Source: JABMMZ01 sp040403495 (lineage in GTDB: Bacteria; Bacteroidota; Bacteroidia; NS11-12g; UBA955). Taken from it: 64,000 nucleotides of DNA. A program made the position numbers and the translations under genes. Shown here in pieces: positions 18,201 to 25,496 of the stretch. The DNA lies in the NCBI GenBank assembly GCA_040403495.1, contig JBBAKM010000010.1, positions 30,396 through 94,395 of the forward strand. The letters run 5' to 3'. The notes beneath the pieces were generated by a model that saw nothing but the letters and a program-made list of their open reading frames with translations, ran no database searches and was not told the origin of the DNA. Numbering within the stretch: the stretch's first letter is position 1; every line of letters starts with the position of its first letter.

Positions 18201-19517
18201 AACTATTTAAATGCGAGAAAAAATGAGAGTCATAAACTACACAATAATATCATTGCAATTGAAAAAATTGAAACTGAATTAAGAATTGACAATGAAGGCA
18301 ATAAAAAACGTGTTTTCAAACAACCATTACCTGACTTTCGCCAAATTGCTAAAGCACACTTAGAAAATGTTTTAGTGTCTCATAAAGCAAAAAACAAAGT
18401 TGTTACTAAAAACAAAAATAAAACAATTTCAAAGAATGGAGAAATTGTAAAGATTGAATTAACACCAAGAGGACAGTTGCACAAAGAAACTGTTTATGGG
18501 AAATATAAATATTATGAAAATAAGGAAGAAAAAGTAAGTGCTAAATTTGATGAAATTACTATTGCAAAAGTTAGCAATCCTTTATACAAATCTTTGTTGT
18601 TGAAAAGATTAGGGGATAATGAAAATGACCCTAAAAAAGCCTTTGGTGGAAAAAACAGTTTAAGTAAAAATCCAATTTATATTAATGAGGAAAAAACTGA
18701 AATTTTGCCAGAACTGGTTAACTTGTCTTGGTTAGAAGTAGATTATTCAATTAGAAAAAATATAAACCCAGATAATTTCAAAGACGATAAATCAATAGAT
18801 AAAGTGATTGATAAAAAAGTTAAGGAAATAATGTTAAAAAGATTGAAAGAATATGGAGATCCGAAAAAAGCATTCTCTGATTTGGATAAAAATCCTATTT
18901 GGCTCAATGAAGAAAAAGGAATTGCTATAAAGAGGGTTGCAATTTCTGGAGTTAAAAATGCAGAGTTTTTGCATTATAAAAAAGACCACAAAGGTCAATT
19001 GATTTTAAATAATAAAGGAGAAAAAATTCCTGTTGATTACGTGAGTACAGGAAACAACCACCACGTGGCAATATACAGAGATGAGAAAGGGGATTTACAA
19101 GAAAGAGTTGTATCCTTATTTGATGCTGTTCAATTAGTAAATGCAGGAGAACCAGTTATTGATAAGTTGTATAATAATGGAATTGGTTGGGAGTTTCTGT
19201 TTACTATGAAACAAAACGAGTACTTTGTTTTTCCTAATGAAAAAACTGGTTTCAATCCTAAGGAAATTGATTTGTTAGATACGAAAAATAAATCAATCAT
19301 AAGTCCTAATTTATATAGAGTTCAAAAAATTTCAAGTAAAAATTATGTTTTTAACAATCATCTTGAGACGAAATCGATAGATGGAGATATATTAAAAACC
19401 AAAAAAGAATTAAGTGGAATAATGTACTACTTTATTCAAACACCCTCTAATTTAAAAGATATAGTTAAGGTTCGAATAAATCATATTGGAGATATATTAA
19501 ATATAGAGGAATATTAA
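15240..19517 (+). CDS. cas9: CRISPR-associated endonuclease Cas9 (type II-C)
   Basis: The 1425-residue protein falls in the size range of Bacteroidota II-C Cas9. RuvC-I is ILGLDLGTTSIGFAHV with Asp9, followed by an Arg-rich bridge helix (RTLKRGARRRLDRFQLRREN). RuvC-II is RIELAREL with Glu716. The HNH domain has DIEHIIPQS with Asp797, Glu799 and His800. RuvC-III is HRHHAMDALTIAF with His969 and Asp972. The C-terminal 400 residues contain the PAM-interacting region. All catalytic residues of both nuclease domains are present, so it should make blunt double-strand breaks guided by crRNA:tracrRNA. A strong hairpin follows the stop, then the array begins 197 nt downstream. Confidence 0.97.
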   Translation: MNKTILGLDLGTTSIGFAHVIEGDTPSQSKIIQIGARVNPLTTDEQTNFEKGKPVSVNADRTLKRGARRRLDRFQLRRENLIEILKKTSVIRQDTILAEDGKNTTHETWKLRSKSVTEKIEKEELARVLLAINKKRGYKSSRKAKNSEDGQAIDGMAIAIRLYDEDLTPGQLCYNLLLEGKKLLPDFYRSDLQAEFDKVWNFQKQFYPEILTNEFYIELQGKGQRATSSAFWNFYKFNTADIKLKTREEKKLQSYAWRKDSIVKKLEKEEVAFVLTEINNNLKNSSGYLGAISDRSKELFFNKITVGQFLYKQIEKNFHTPLTNQVYYRQDYLDEFEAIWLEQSKHHPELTLELKSEIRDVVIFYQRKLKSQKSLISKCEFESEEKIIDGKKKVVGLKATPKSSPLFQEFKIWQTLNNVLIRRKGIKKRVTKDNSQTNSYIDDINEFVFDLKTKEQLFQELNIKGNLKANKVIELLGHKPSEWEVNYTEIEGNRTNHALYNAYLKILEIEGYSEDLLRLSDKDEINISDLKTSALEIKNMIKQVFDVLGINVEILEFNPELIGKDFEKQKSYQLWHLLYSYEGDDSLSGNEKLYDLLSNKFGFKREHAQILANVTLSDDYGSLSSKAIRKIFPHIKELQYDKACFLAGYRHSAASLTKEEIEKRPLKDGLELLKKNSLRNPVVEKILNQLVNVVNALIEKNKKIDPNFKFDEIRIELARELKKNAKERAEMTTNINSAKIEHEKISKKLQIEFGVKNPTRNDIIRYRLYEELKNNGYKDLYTNSYIPKEKLFSKEIDIEHIIPQSKMFDDSYSNKTVVYRKDNLDKGNKTAYDFIEGKFGNEKLQDYLNRVEALFKLGKDEGISKAKYQKLLKKETEIGEGFIERDLRDSQYIAKKAKNMLLEISRSVVTTSGSITDKLREDWGLINIMQELNFEKFKALGLTEKIEKKDGSFKERIVDWSKRNDHRHHAMDALTIAFTKHNHIQYLNYLNARKNESHKLHNNIIAIEKIETELRIDNEGNKKRVFKQPLPDFRQIAKAHLENVLVSHKAKNKVVTKNKNKTISKNGEIVKIELTPRGQLHKETVYGKYKYYENKEEKVSAKFDEITIAKVSNPLYKSLLLKRLGDNENDPKKAFGGKNSLSKNPIYINEEKTEILPELVNLSWLEVDYSIRKNINPDNFKDDKSIDKVIDKKVKEIMLKRLKEYGDPKKAFSDLDKNPIWLNEEKGIAIKRVAISGVKNAEFLHYKKDHKGQLILNNKGEKIPVDYVSTGNNHHVAIYRDEKGDLQERVVSLFDAVQLVNAGEPVIDKLYNNGIGWEFLFTMKQNEYFVFPNEKTGFNPKEIDLLDTKNKSIISPNLYRVQKISSKNYVFNNHLETKSIDGDILKTKKELSGIMYYFIQTPSNLKDIVKVRINHIGDILNIEEY

Positions 19518-19538
19518 CGTAATAAAGGTAATAAATCA

Positions 19539-19581
19539 AAACTTTAAAAAGCCATGAAATTATCTTGGCTTTTTAAAGTTT
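19539..19581. terminator. Hairpin after cas9, probably bidirectional
   Basis: A perfect 16-bp stem (19539-19554 with 19566-19581; arms read AAACTTTAAAAAGCCA and its complement) encloses an 11-nt loop. Its A- and T-rich arms could end transcription from either side, stopping cas9 mRNA and also minus-strand array transcripts before they run antisense into cas9. Confidence 0.65.
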
Positions 19582-19714
19582 AAAAATTCTCATTCACAAA
19601 TAATTTTGAAAAAAAGTTAGATTAATTAAATCGTATTTTGACATAAAAACTTGTTTTTTCATGGACTTGATAGTGTCTATAATCTATATATAGCAATGGT
19701 TTCAGGCATGGTAT
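19582..19714. other. Candidate CRISPR leader, cas9-proximal flank of the array
   Basis: This 133-nt AT-rich stretch holds no gene. It borders the side where 13 repeats are identical, while the opposite end is degenerate, so new spacers are probably inserted here. Because the crRNAs read on the minus strand, this flank is transcriptionally downstream of the array. The leader role is inferred from repeat decay only. Confidence 0.4.
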
Positions 19715-20670
19715 ATTGTGTTTGAGATGTCAAAGATACTGAATGAAAGCAAATCACAACTCGTTCCCTTGCTTAAAACTACGCCTGTAAATTGTGTTTG
19801 AGATGTCAAAGATACTGAATGAAAGCAAATCACAACGTACAGCCTACAAGCGTGGTTCGTATCTATATTGTGTTTGAGATGTCAAAGATACTGAATGAAA
19901 GCAAATCACAACCTACTCAGTACAAGCTATTTACCATTACTAATTGTGTTTGAGATGTCAAAGATACTGAATGAAAGCAAATCACAACGTCTTCCTTGGC
20001 ATTGCTTTTTTGTACCGAATTGTGTTTGAGATGTCAAAGATACTGAATGAAAGCAAATCACAACGTATGCAGTGTGAGAAGTGGCCAGCATACCATTGTG
20101 TTTGAGATGTCAAAGATACTGAATGAAAGCAAATCACAACACCCACAATGATTAAATGATTAACTCCAGATTGTGTTTGAGATGTCAAAGATACTGAATG
20201 AAAGCAAATCACAACGTAGAAGCACAAAAGGAAATTAAAAAACGTATTGTGTTTGAGATGTCAAAGATACTGAATGAAAGCAAATCACAACTAGGAGCAA
20301 ACTCTGTAATTACAACAAGTGATTGTGTTTGAGATGTCAAAGATACTGAATGAAAGCAAATCACAACCCCACAATAAACAAAGCTTGTTTTAAAGTATTG
20401 TGTTTGAGATGTCAAAGATACTGAATGAAAGCAAATCACAACGAGTAGATGAAAACGCAGTAATTGAATACTATTGTGTTTGAGATGTCAAAGATACTGA
20501 ATGAAAGCAAATCACAACAATAAACCATTGTTAAAAATTGCGTATGGTATTGTGTTTGAGATGTCAAAGATACTGAATGAAAGCAAATCACAACTTATTC
20601 CATCTTTGTTGATTTATCACCAAAATTGTGTTTGAGATGTCAAAGATACTGAATGAAAGCAAATCACAAC
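19715..20670 (-). repeat. Family A repeats (1-13)
   Basis: Thirteen identical copies at the cas9-proximal end. In crRNA sense the middle reads TTTCATTCAGTATCTTTG and the end CATCTCAAACACAAT. Against family B they differ at positions 18, 20, 34, 35, 41 and 46 of the crRNA-sense repeat. Identity across all copies suggests this is the most recently grown part. Confidence 0.9.
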
Positions 20671-20700
20671 AATAGATGTCTTGAACCATAATTAATGTAG

Positions 20701-22188
20701 GTTGTTTTTGAAGTGTCAAAGATACTAATTGAAAGCAAATCACAACGCTTAAATATATTGTTGTGTAATGCTTTTAGTTGTTTTTGAAGTGTCAAAGATA
20801 CTAATTGAAAGCAAATCACAACATACATTCATCGTTTATCATACAGAACTTTGTTGTTTTTGAAGTGTCAAAGATACTAATTGAAAGCAAATCACAACGC
20901 ATCATCTGATTGTCTTTTTGTTTCCTCGTTGTTTTTGAAGTGTCAAAGATACTAATTGAAAGCAAATCACAACTAAATCTGAGGTGTGTTATTTACTATT
21001 CCAGTTGTTTTTGAAGTGTCAAAGATACTAATTGAAAGCAAATCACAACTGACTTTAATTCGTGTGCTATCCCTTTAAGGTTGTTTTTGAAGTGTCAAAG
21101 ATACTAATTGAAAGCAAATCACAACAAATATCTACCTTTTGTTCGTCTTGCATTGGTTGTTTTTGAAGTGTCAAAGATACTAATTGAAAGCAAATCACAA
21201 CAAAACGATACTATAACGAAATACGATACAAGTTGTTTTTGAAGTGTCAAAGATACTAATTGAAAGCAAATCACAACATATTTTGTTGTGGTGTATTGTC
21301 TGATACTGTTGTTTTTGAAGTGTCAAAGATACTAATTGAAAGCAAATCACAACAATGACTGAGGACTTCTTAGAGCATTTAGTGTTGTTTTTGAAGTGTC
21401 AAAGATACTAATTGAAAGCAAATCACAACACCTTTTAATGGTTCAATTCTTAAAGCAGGGTTGTTTTTGAAGTGTCAAAGATACTAATTGAAAGCAAATC
21501 ACAACGAATGCCTTACATACCTGTATCAGAATCATGTTGTTTTTGAAGTGTCAAAGATACTAATTGAAAGCAAATCACAACGTAGTCAGTTCTTAATTTA
21601 ATTTGGCTTTCGTTGTTTTTGAAGTGTCAAAGATACTAATTGAAAGCAAATCACAACGCAATGGCGATTTTGAGGTGGACATTATGGGTTGTTTTTGAAG
21701 TGTCAAAGATACTAATTGAAAGCAAATCACAACTAGTGTTCAATTAATTCTTACAAATTTAGGTTGTTTTTGAAGTGTCAAAGATACTAATTGAAAGCAA
21801 ATCACAACTATTTCGGCTCTACCTTTGGCGGTTAATCTGTTGTTTTTGAAGTGTCAAAGATACTAATTGAAAGCAAATCACAACGGGTTGATATAATTGT
21901 CTCCGAGTTTTTTAGTTGTTTTTGAAGTGTCAAAGATACTAATTGAAAGCAAATCACAACAATATCCAGAAGCAAAACCAGAAGAAGCATGTTGTTTTTG
22001 AAGTGTCAAAGATACTAATTGAAAGCAAATCACAACGATTATCAGCTAACTATTAATCATTATGGCGTTGTTTTTGAAGTGTCAAAGATACTAATTGAAA
22101 GCAAATCACAACATATTGCGCCAACTTTATACAAACGATTTTGTTGTTTTTGAAGTGTCAAAGATACTAATTGAAAGCAAATCACAAC
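20701..22188 (-). repeat. Family B repeats (14-33)
   Basis: Twenty copies, in crRNA sense TTTCAATTAGTATCTTTG in the middle and CACTTCAAAAACAAC at the end. The change from family A is complete between repeats 13 and 14, with no intermediate repeat. The first 17 positions and positions 21-33 are shared by both families. Confidence 0.9.
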
Positions 22189-22218
22189 ATTCTCATACCT
22201 ATCTAAGTATTTAAGTAT

Positions 22219-22310
22219 GTTGTTTTTGTAGTGTCAAAGATACTAATTTGCCGCGCAGCAGCATTAATGCAAATAAAAACAAATAATAAATTAATAAAGC
22301 AAATCACAAC
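22219..22310 (-). repeat. Repeat 34 with a 46-nt internal insertion
   Basis: The plus-strand repeat starts GTTGTTTTTGTAGTGTCAAA, reaches ACTAATT, is interrupted by about 46 nt beginning TGCCGCGCAGCAGCATTAAT, then resumes at AAAGCAAATCACAAC. GCATTAATGC in the insert is a palindrome. The insertion separates the TTG and TATCTTTG elements of the putative internal promoter and splits the repeat core. The GTAG variant near its start is shared with repeat 37 but not with 35 or 36. Confidence 0.85.
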
Positions 22311-22340
22311 CCGGTTTTATTATAAATGTAATTCGTTGGG

Positions 22341-22462
22341 GTTATTTTTGAAGTGTCAAAGATATTAATTGAAAGCAAATCACAACTGTTTAAGCCCCTA
22401 AGTTGTGGTGACAAGGGTTGTTTTTGAAGTGTCAAAGATACTGATTGAAAGCAAATCACAAC
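22341..22462 (-). repeat. Repeats 35 and 36, uninterrupted variants of family B
   Basis: Repeat 35 (22341-22386) has two substitutions, GTTATTTTTG and GATATTAATT. Repeat 36 (22417-22462) has one, ACTGATT, the G matching family A at that position. Both keep the TATCTTTG box and the tracrRNA-pairing end. They lie between interrupted repeats 34 and 37. Confidence 0.85.
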
Positions 22463-22491
22463 ATTTTCATTTTGTAGTCTTTTTTACTAGT

Positions 22492-22636
22492 GTTGTTTTT
22501 GTAGTGTCAAAGATACTAATTTACCGCGCAGCAGCATTAATGCAAATAAAAAAAAATAATAAATTAATAAAGCAAATACTGATAGTTTTTTAATTGTTTT
22601 TTTATGGCATCAGTGAGCGCTAAAGCGGTTCACAAC
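22492..22636 (-). repeat. Repeat 37 with a 99-nt insertion
   Basis: The same insertion point as repeat 34 is used (after ACTAATT), with near-identical first 46 nt. After AAAGCAAAT an additional block starting ACTGATAGTTTTTTAATTG and ending AGCGCTAAAGCGGTT precedes CACAAC. ACTGAT and ATCAGT in this block are inverted, and ACCGC near the insert start mirrors GCGGT at its end. In crRNA sense the repeat begins GTTGTGAACCGCTTT, leaving three mismatches against the tracrRNA anti-repeat. Confidence 0.85.
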
Positions 22637-22666
22637 AATTTGCGTTTCCATAATAAGTTAATGGAA

Positions 22667-22814
22667 GTTGTTTTTGAAATGTCAAAGAAACTAATTTACC
22701 GCGCAGCAGCATTAATGCAAATAAAAAACAAATATTAAATTAATAAAGCAAATACTGATAGTTTTTTAATTGTTTTTTTTTATGGCATCAGTGAGCGCTA
22801 AAGCGGTTCACAAC
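22667..22814 (-). repeat. Repeat 38 with a 102-nt insertion, terminal
   Basis: This copy matches the insert of repeat 37 apart from a few substitutions and longer A and T runs. Its own repeat arm has decayed: GAAATGTCAAAGAAACT changes the crRNA-sense -7 box to TTTCTTTG. No repeat follows. The broken KilA-N gene begins about 30 nt later. This looks like the oldest end of the array. Confidence 0.85.
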
Positions 22815-22845
22815 ATAAGTTCAATAGTAAATAATTCGTTGTCCA

Positions 22846-23301
22846 AGGGAGCATGAAGATAATCTGACATTAACAGATATTGCGAAAAAATCAAAAGACA
22901 GTAGCAATACTAATAAAATGGTTAAGTTTAAAAAGTGCAATTGAATTTTTGGAGAATGGTAAGCCCTTTAAAGCTCCGTTTTTAATTATACCGAATTCGG
23001 TATAATTAAAAACAATTCAGGTAGTAATAATTTTGTTCTTGCTGTAAAACAATGGATTGTGCTTACAGGTTTAATTGGGCTAAGTACAAAAGCAGGAAGA
23101 TATGGAGGGACTTTTGGACATAAAGATGTTGCGTTTCAATTTGGTATGTGGATTAGTCCCAAATTTCAATTACTATTAGTTCGAGAATACAAACGCTTAA
23201 TAGAACTATTTGAGCAAAAAATAAAAAAGAAGATTGGTGAGGTTTGGGGTTTGAAGGGGGAAGGAGCTTATGACAAGCAACTAGAGGAAATTAATAATTA
23301 A
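22846..23301 (+). pseudogene. Broken KilA-N domain protein
   Basis: Three reading-frame pieces together spell a KilA-N DNA-binding protein of phage or mobile origin: EHEDNLTLTDIAKKSKDSSN, then AIEFLENGKPFKAP, then EFGIIKNNSGSNNFVL through GRYGGTFGHKDVAFQFGMW and FQLLLVREYKRLIELFEQ to a stop at 23301. The first break is near 22925, where about two bases are missing. The second is a 14-nt insertion (22979-22992) that is the inverted copy of 22999-23012 and creates a perfect palindrome. No intact start is seen before the first piece. It abuts the degenerate end of the CRISPR array. Confidence 0.8.
22979..23012. repeat. Perfect 34-bp palindrome
   Basis: The two 17-nt arms meet at GAATTC (22993-22998). 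Removing the left-arm segment TTTTTAATTATACC joins two KilA-N frames exactly (FKAP with EFGIIK), so the palindrome arose inside the gene and broke it. Confidence 0.9.
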
Positions 23302-23306
23302 AAATG

Positions 23307-23314
23307 TAAATTTG
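23307..23314 (+). promoter_or_regulatory. Candidate -7 box for the unknown-PIN gene pair
   Basis: TAAATTTG matches TAnnTTTG and ends 4 nt before the GTG start at 23319, so the mRNA could be nearly leaderless. No TTTG is seen 19-21 nt upstream, so support is partial. Confidence 0.35.
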
Positions 23315-23318
23315 CAAA

Positions 23319-24095
23319 GTGGAAGAGCAAGGCTACATAGAAGTTAAAATTGATGGATTAGTAGGTGACAAGCCCCTAAAGCCCATTGATATTGATATTG
23401 TTGAGATAAAAGAAATCATCAACGATGTGGAAACTTTCTTGTATCCTACAAGAGGCGAAAAATCTGAACGACCACACATTTCCTACAGAATTGAAGAAGG
23501 TTCTGCTAGAAACTTATTTTATCTTCCAATTTCAGGAGTATTGCTTTTTAATGGGTTAAGCACCGAAATTAGCAATAGGGGAAACATTGATTTCTTAGAC
23601 AATAAAAGAGCAGAAATAATTGATAAGTTTCAGAGAAAAGCAGCCGAAAAAAATCTAGAAATTTCATTTTATAGCTCTACCAATACAGAACCAATATTAA
23701 CAATCAATAAAAACACTAGTTATTTTAAAGTTGCTGCAACTTTTATAGAAACTGAATTTGTTTTGTACGGCAAAGTGAACGAGGAAGGTGGCAATAACCC
23801 CAATTTTCATTTACTAACAAAAGAGTATGGGAAATTGGTAATAAGTGCTTCAGAACAACAGCTTTTAGAAGGTGAAAAGCGTTTATTCAAAGTTTATGGC
23901 GTTAGAGCCAAAGGCAAACAAAATATTGCAGACGGAAAACCTTTTGACCTTAAATTAGTGGATTATATTACATACAATCCCAACTATGATGAGCATAAAT
24001 TAGATTTGCTTATCGAAAGGGCGTCTATAGATTGGAATCAAATACCAAATGTTGATACTTGGCTTCAACAAATTAGAGGAGGTGCAAATGGATAG
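23319..24095 (+). CDS. Unknown protein overlapping a PIN-domain gene
   Basis: I do not recognise this 258-residue soluble protein. It has no signal peptide or membrane segment, and predicted strands and helices alternate. Notable text includes RPHISYRIEEGSARNLFYLP near residue 52 and YLPISGVLLFNGL just after. The start is a GTG, since no upstream in-frame ATG exists. The PIN gene starts 8 nt before its stop with a GAGGAGG sequence in front, so the two are translationally coupled. Coupling to a PIN ribonuclease suggests an antitoxin or regulatory partner, but at 258 residues it is far larger than usual VapB antitoxins. Confidence 0.75.
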   Translation: MEEQGYIEVKIDGLVGDKPLKPIDIDIVEIKEIINDVETFLYPTRGEKSERPHISYRIEEGSARNLFYLPISGVLLFNGLSTEISNRGNIDFLDNKRAEIIDKFQRKAAEKNLEISFYSSTNTEPILTINKNTSYFKVAATFIETEFVLYGKVNEEGGNNPNFHLLTKEYGKLVISASEQQLLEGEKRLFKVYGVRAKGKQNIADGKPFDLKLVDYITYNPNYDEHKLDLLIERASIDWNQIPNVDTWLQQIRGGANG

Positions 24096-24558
24096 TGTTT
24101 TACTCGACACCTCTTTTTGTATACGGTTGCTTAAAAGTAATGATGATTTACATCAAAACGCAAAAGACTATTTCAAATATTTTTTAGAAAAGAAAATTGA
24201 TATTTATCTTTCATCAATTGTTATAGCTGAGTACTCAGTAAAAAGCGATCCTGCTAACTTGCCTCTTGAGTTTGTAAAGATTATTCCATTTGACTTTTTT
24301 GATGGTAAAACGGCTGGAGAGTTTCATTCAATTTTGCTAGAGCATAAAGATTTAGTGAAAGAGATTGGGCGAGATGTAATTAAAGATGATTGTAAAATTA
24401 TAGCGCAGTTATTTAACAGAAATATTCAAGGGTATATTACTAAAGATCGTAAATCATTTAGTAAATTTTTTGCACCGATTCAGTCATCTAAAGTTTTTCA
24501 AGTAGAACTTCTTGATTTGGAAATTCCATTTAAGGATTTTAAAGGAGAATTGTTTTAA
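24088..24558 (+). CDS. PIN-domain protein (VapC-like nuclease)
   Basis: The ATG at 24088 gives 156 residues and is preceded by GAGGAGGTGCAA, one of the few strong Shine-Dalgarno-like sites here. The PIN acidic residues are visible: Asp7 in VLLDTSFC, Glu48 in IVIAEYS, Asp100/Asp101 in VIKDDCKI and Asp120 in GYITKDRKSF. PIN proteins are Mg-dependent ribonucleases, most often toxins of VapBC modules. The order of partner then PIN gene, with an overlapping ATGGATAG junction, fits a toxin-antitoxin-like pair. No small antitoxin is present, so the upstream 258-residue protein is the only candidate partner. Confidence 0.8.
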   Translation: MDSVLLDTSFCIRLLKSNDDLHQNAKDYFKYFLEKKIDIYLSSIVIAEYSVKSDPANLPLEFVKIIPFDFFDGKTAGEFHSILLEHKDLVKEIGRDVIKDDCKIIAQLFNRNIQGYITKDRKSFSKFFAPIQSSKVFQVELLDLEIPFKDFKGELF

Positions 24559-24665
24559 TCTAGTCTTCGTAAAGCAAAAACACATTAGCACTTCTCATAA
24601 ATCCTAAAGGATTATTTAGAGCTTATTAAATTATCTTCATTAAAATTGTTTGTTTACTAAGTGAA

Positions 24666-25121
24666 TTATTCAATACTATTAAAGTAAATTAAACTCATAT
24701 CAACGATTCTCCAAATTATAAAAAGAGTACAACCTAAAATGAAAAAAATGAATGATTGTTTGAAGTTTTTTTTTGCGTTTGCTATAGGTATAGTTGAATT
24801 GTCTTCAAATACTTTTGTGATTTGTTCTACGGCATTTTGATGTTTTATGACAAGTTGATAATATGTGCGCTGGTCATAAAGTGTGTTTAATTTTAATTCA
24901 ATAAATTTTAACCCTTTGTAGATAGATATCCCCCAAGATATAATTGCTGAAGCTAAAGGTATGAATGAATATTTCAAGGGTTGGCCTAAAGTTTGTTGAA
25001 CTGCAAATCCTATTGATGTAACAGATAAAGCACCAATATAATAAATGTACTTATCTTGCATTTGTGTAAATTGATTTTCGGTTTCCCTTTGTGAACTTTT
25101 TAAATCTCCCTTATTAATCAT
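24666..25121 (-). CDS. Small membrane protein of unknown function
   Basis: The 151-residue protein has hydrophobic segments near residues 27-45, 52-70 and 122-142. A soluble helical stretch of about 45 residues lies between the second and third (KFIELKLNTLYDQRTYYQLV). The N-terminal 25 residues are polar. I recognise no family. The layout, a short soluble region between membrane hairpins, occurs in several small effector-like membrane proteins of defence loci, but nothing specific supports that here. It converges on the PIN pair and is the last gene before tRNA-Phe. Confidence 0.6.
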   Translation of the reverse strand: MINKGDLKSSQRETENQFTQMQDKYIYYIGALSVTSIGFAVQQTLGQPLKYSFIPLASAIISWGISIYKGLKFIELKLNTLYDQRTYYQLVIKHQNAVEQITKVFEDNSTIPIANAKKNFKQSFIFFILGCTLFIIWRIVDMSLIYFNSIE

Positions 25122-25465
25122 CTTACAAATATCTAAATTTTACATATTAGTTGGTTTAATTGTGAAAGGATTGTTGGCTCTTTTTTTGCGATTAATTGAG
25201 TTTTTTAGCCTTTTAATGAAGGGATTTTAAGTATTCATATATCTTTTTAATAAAATTCTATTTTTTGGGTGAATTAACTTGGTGTAATCTTTTTAAAGGA
25301 AAATATTAATCATCAACATTGCAAATATGAAAAAAGGAAATAGACTCTAGCACTTTAGAGCTTGTAAATGGACTAGCAAAATTTGAATATCTATTTATTT
25401 TTCACCAACGTAATATTTGTCTAAATTTGGGCTATATAAGATGTAAACCTAATCCCCAATAAACC
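25122..25465. other. Gene-free stretch before tRNA-Phe
   Basis: About 340 nt of AT-rich DNA with no open reading frame having a start and no strong promoter. A 36-codon open stretch near 25347 (DSSTLELVNGLAKFEY) lacks a start and may be a gene remnant. Its position beside a tRNA gene is compatible with past insertion of mobile DNA, but I found no attachment-site duplication by eye. Confidence 0.4.
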
Positions 25466-25493
25466 AAAAACCCTTGAATTCTCAAGGGTTTTT
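25466..25493. terminator. Terminator downstream of tRNA-Phe
   Basis: CCCTTGA and TCAAGGG pair with a 4-nt ATTC loop, extended by A-T pairs and T-runs on both strands (25466-25493). On the minus strand it lies directly after the tRNA 3' end. Confidence 0.8.
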
Positions 25494-25496
25494 TTG

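Larger units (their letters stand above)
19715..22814 (-). CRISPR. Type II-C CRISPR array, 38 repeats and 37 spacers
   Basis: I count 38 repeats of 46 nt (three enlarged by insertions) and 37 spacers of 30 nt, five of them 29 nt (starting at 20141, 20368, 20899, 21734 and 22463). The tracrRNA shows that the array is read on the minus strand. The crRNA-sense repeat begins GTTGTGATTTGCTTTC, the tracrRNA-binding part, and continues to TATCTTTGACA. TTG at repeat positions 2-4 and TATCTTTG at 23-30, 18 nt apart, resemble a Bacteroidota promoter, so each repeat may start its own crRNA. Repeats 1-13 form one family and 14-33 another. Repeats 34-38 are altered. Confidence 0.97.

Noticed and set aside
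19635..19684. Possible degenerate repeat just before repeat 1
   Set aside because: Aligned to the repeat at the right spacing it shows no meaningful match, so the array starts at 19715.
19982..20439. Minus-strand open frames rich in repeated CFHSVSLTSQTQ text
   Set aside because: They are translations of the CRISPR repeats, which have no stop in some frames; not genes.
22405..22593. 62-codon frame running across repeats 36-37
   Set aside because: It consists of repeat and insert sequence and has no independent support as a gene.
25340..25450. Open stretch reading DSSTLELVNGLAKFEY beside tRNA-Phe
   Set aside because: No start codon or ribosome site, about 36 codons, no recognised family; noted only as a possible remnant.
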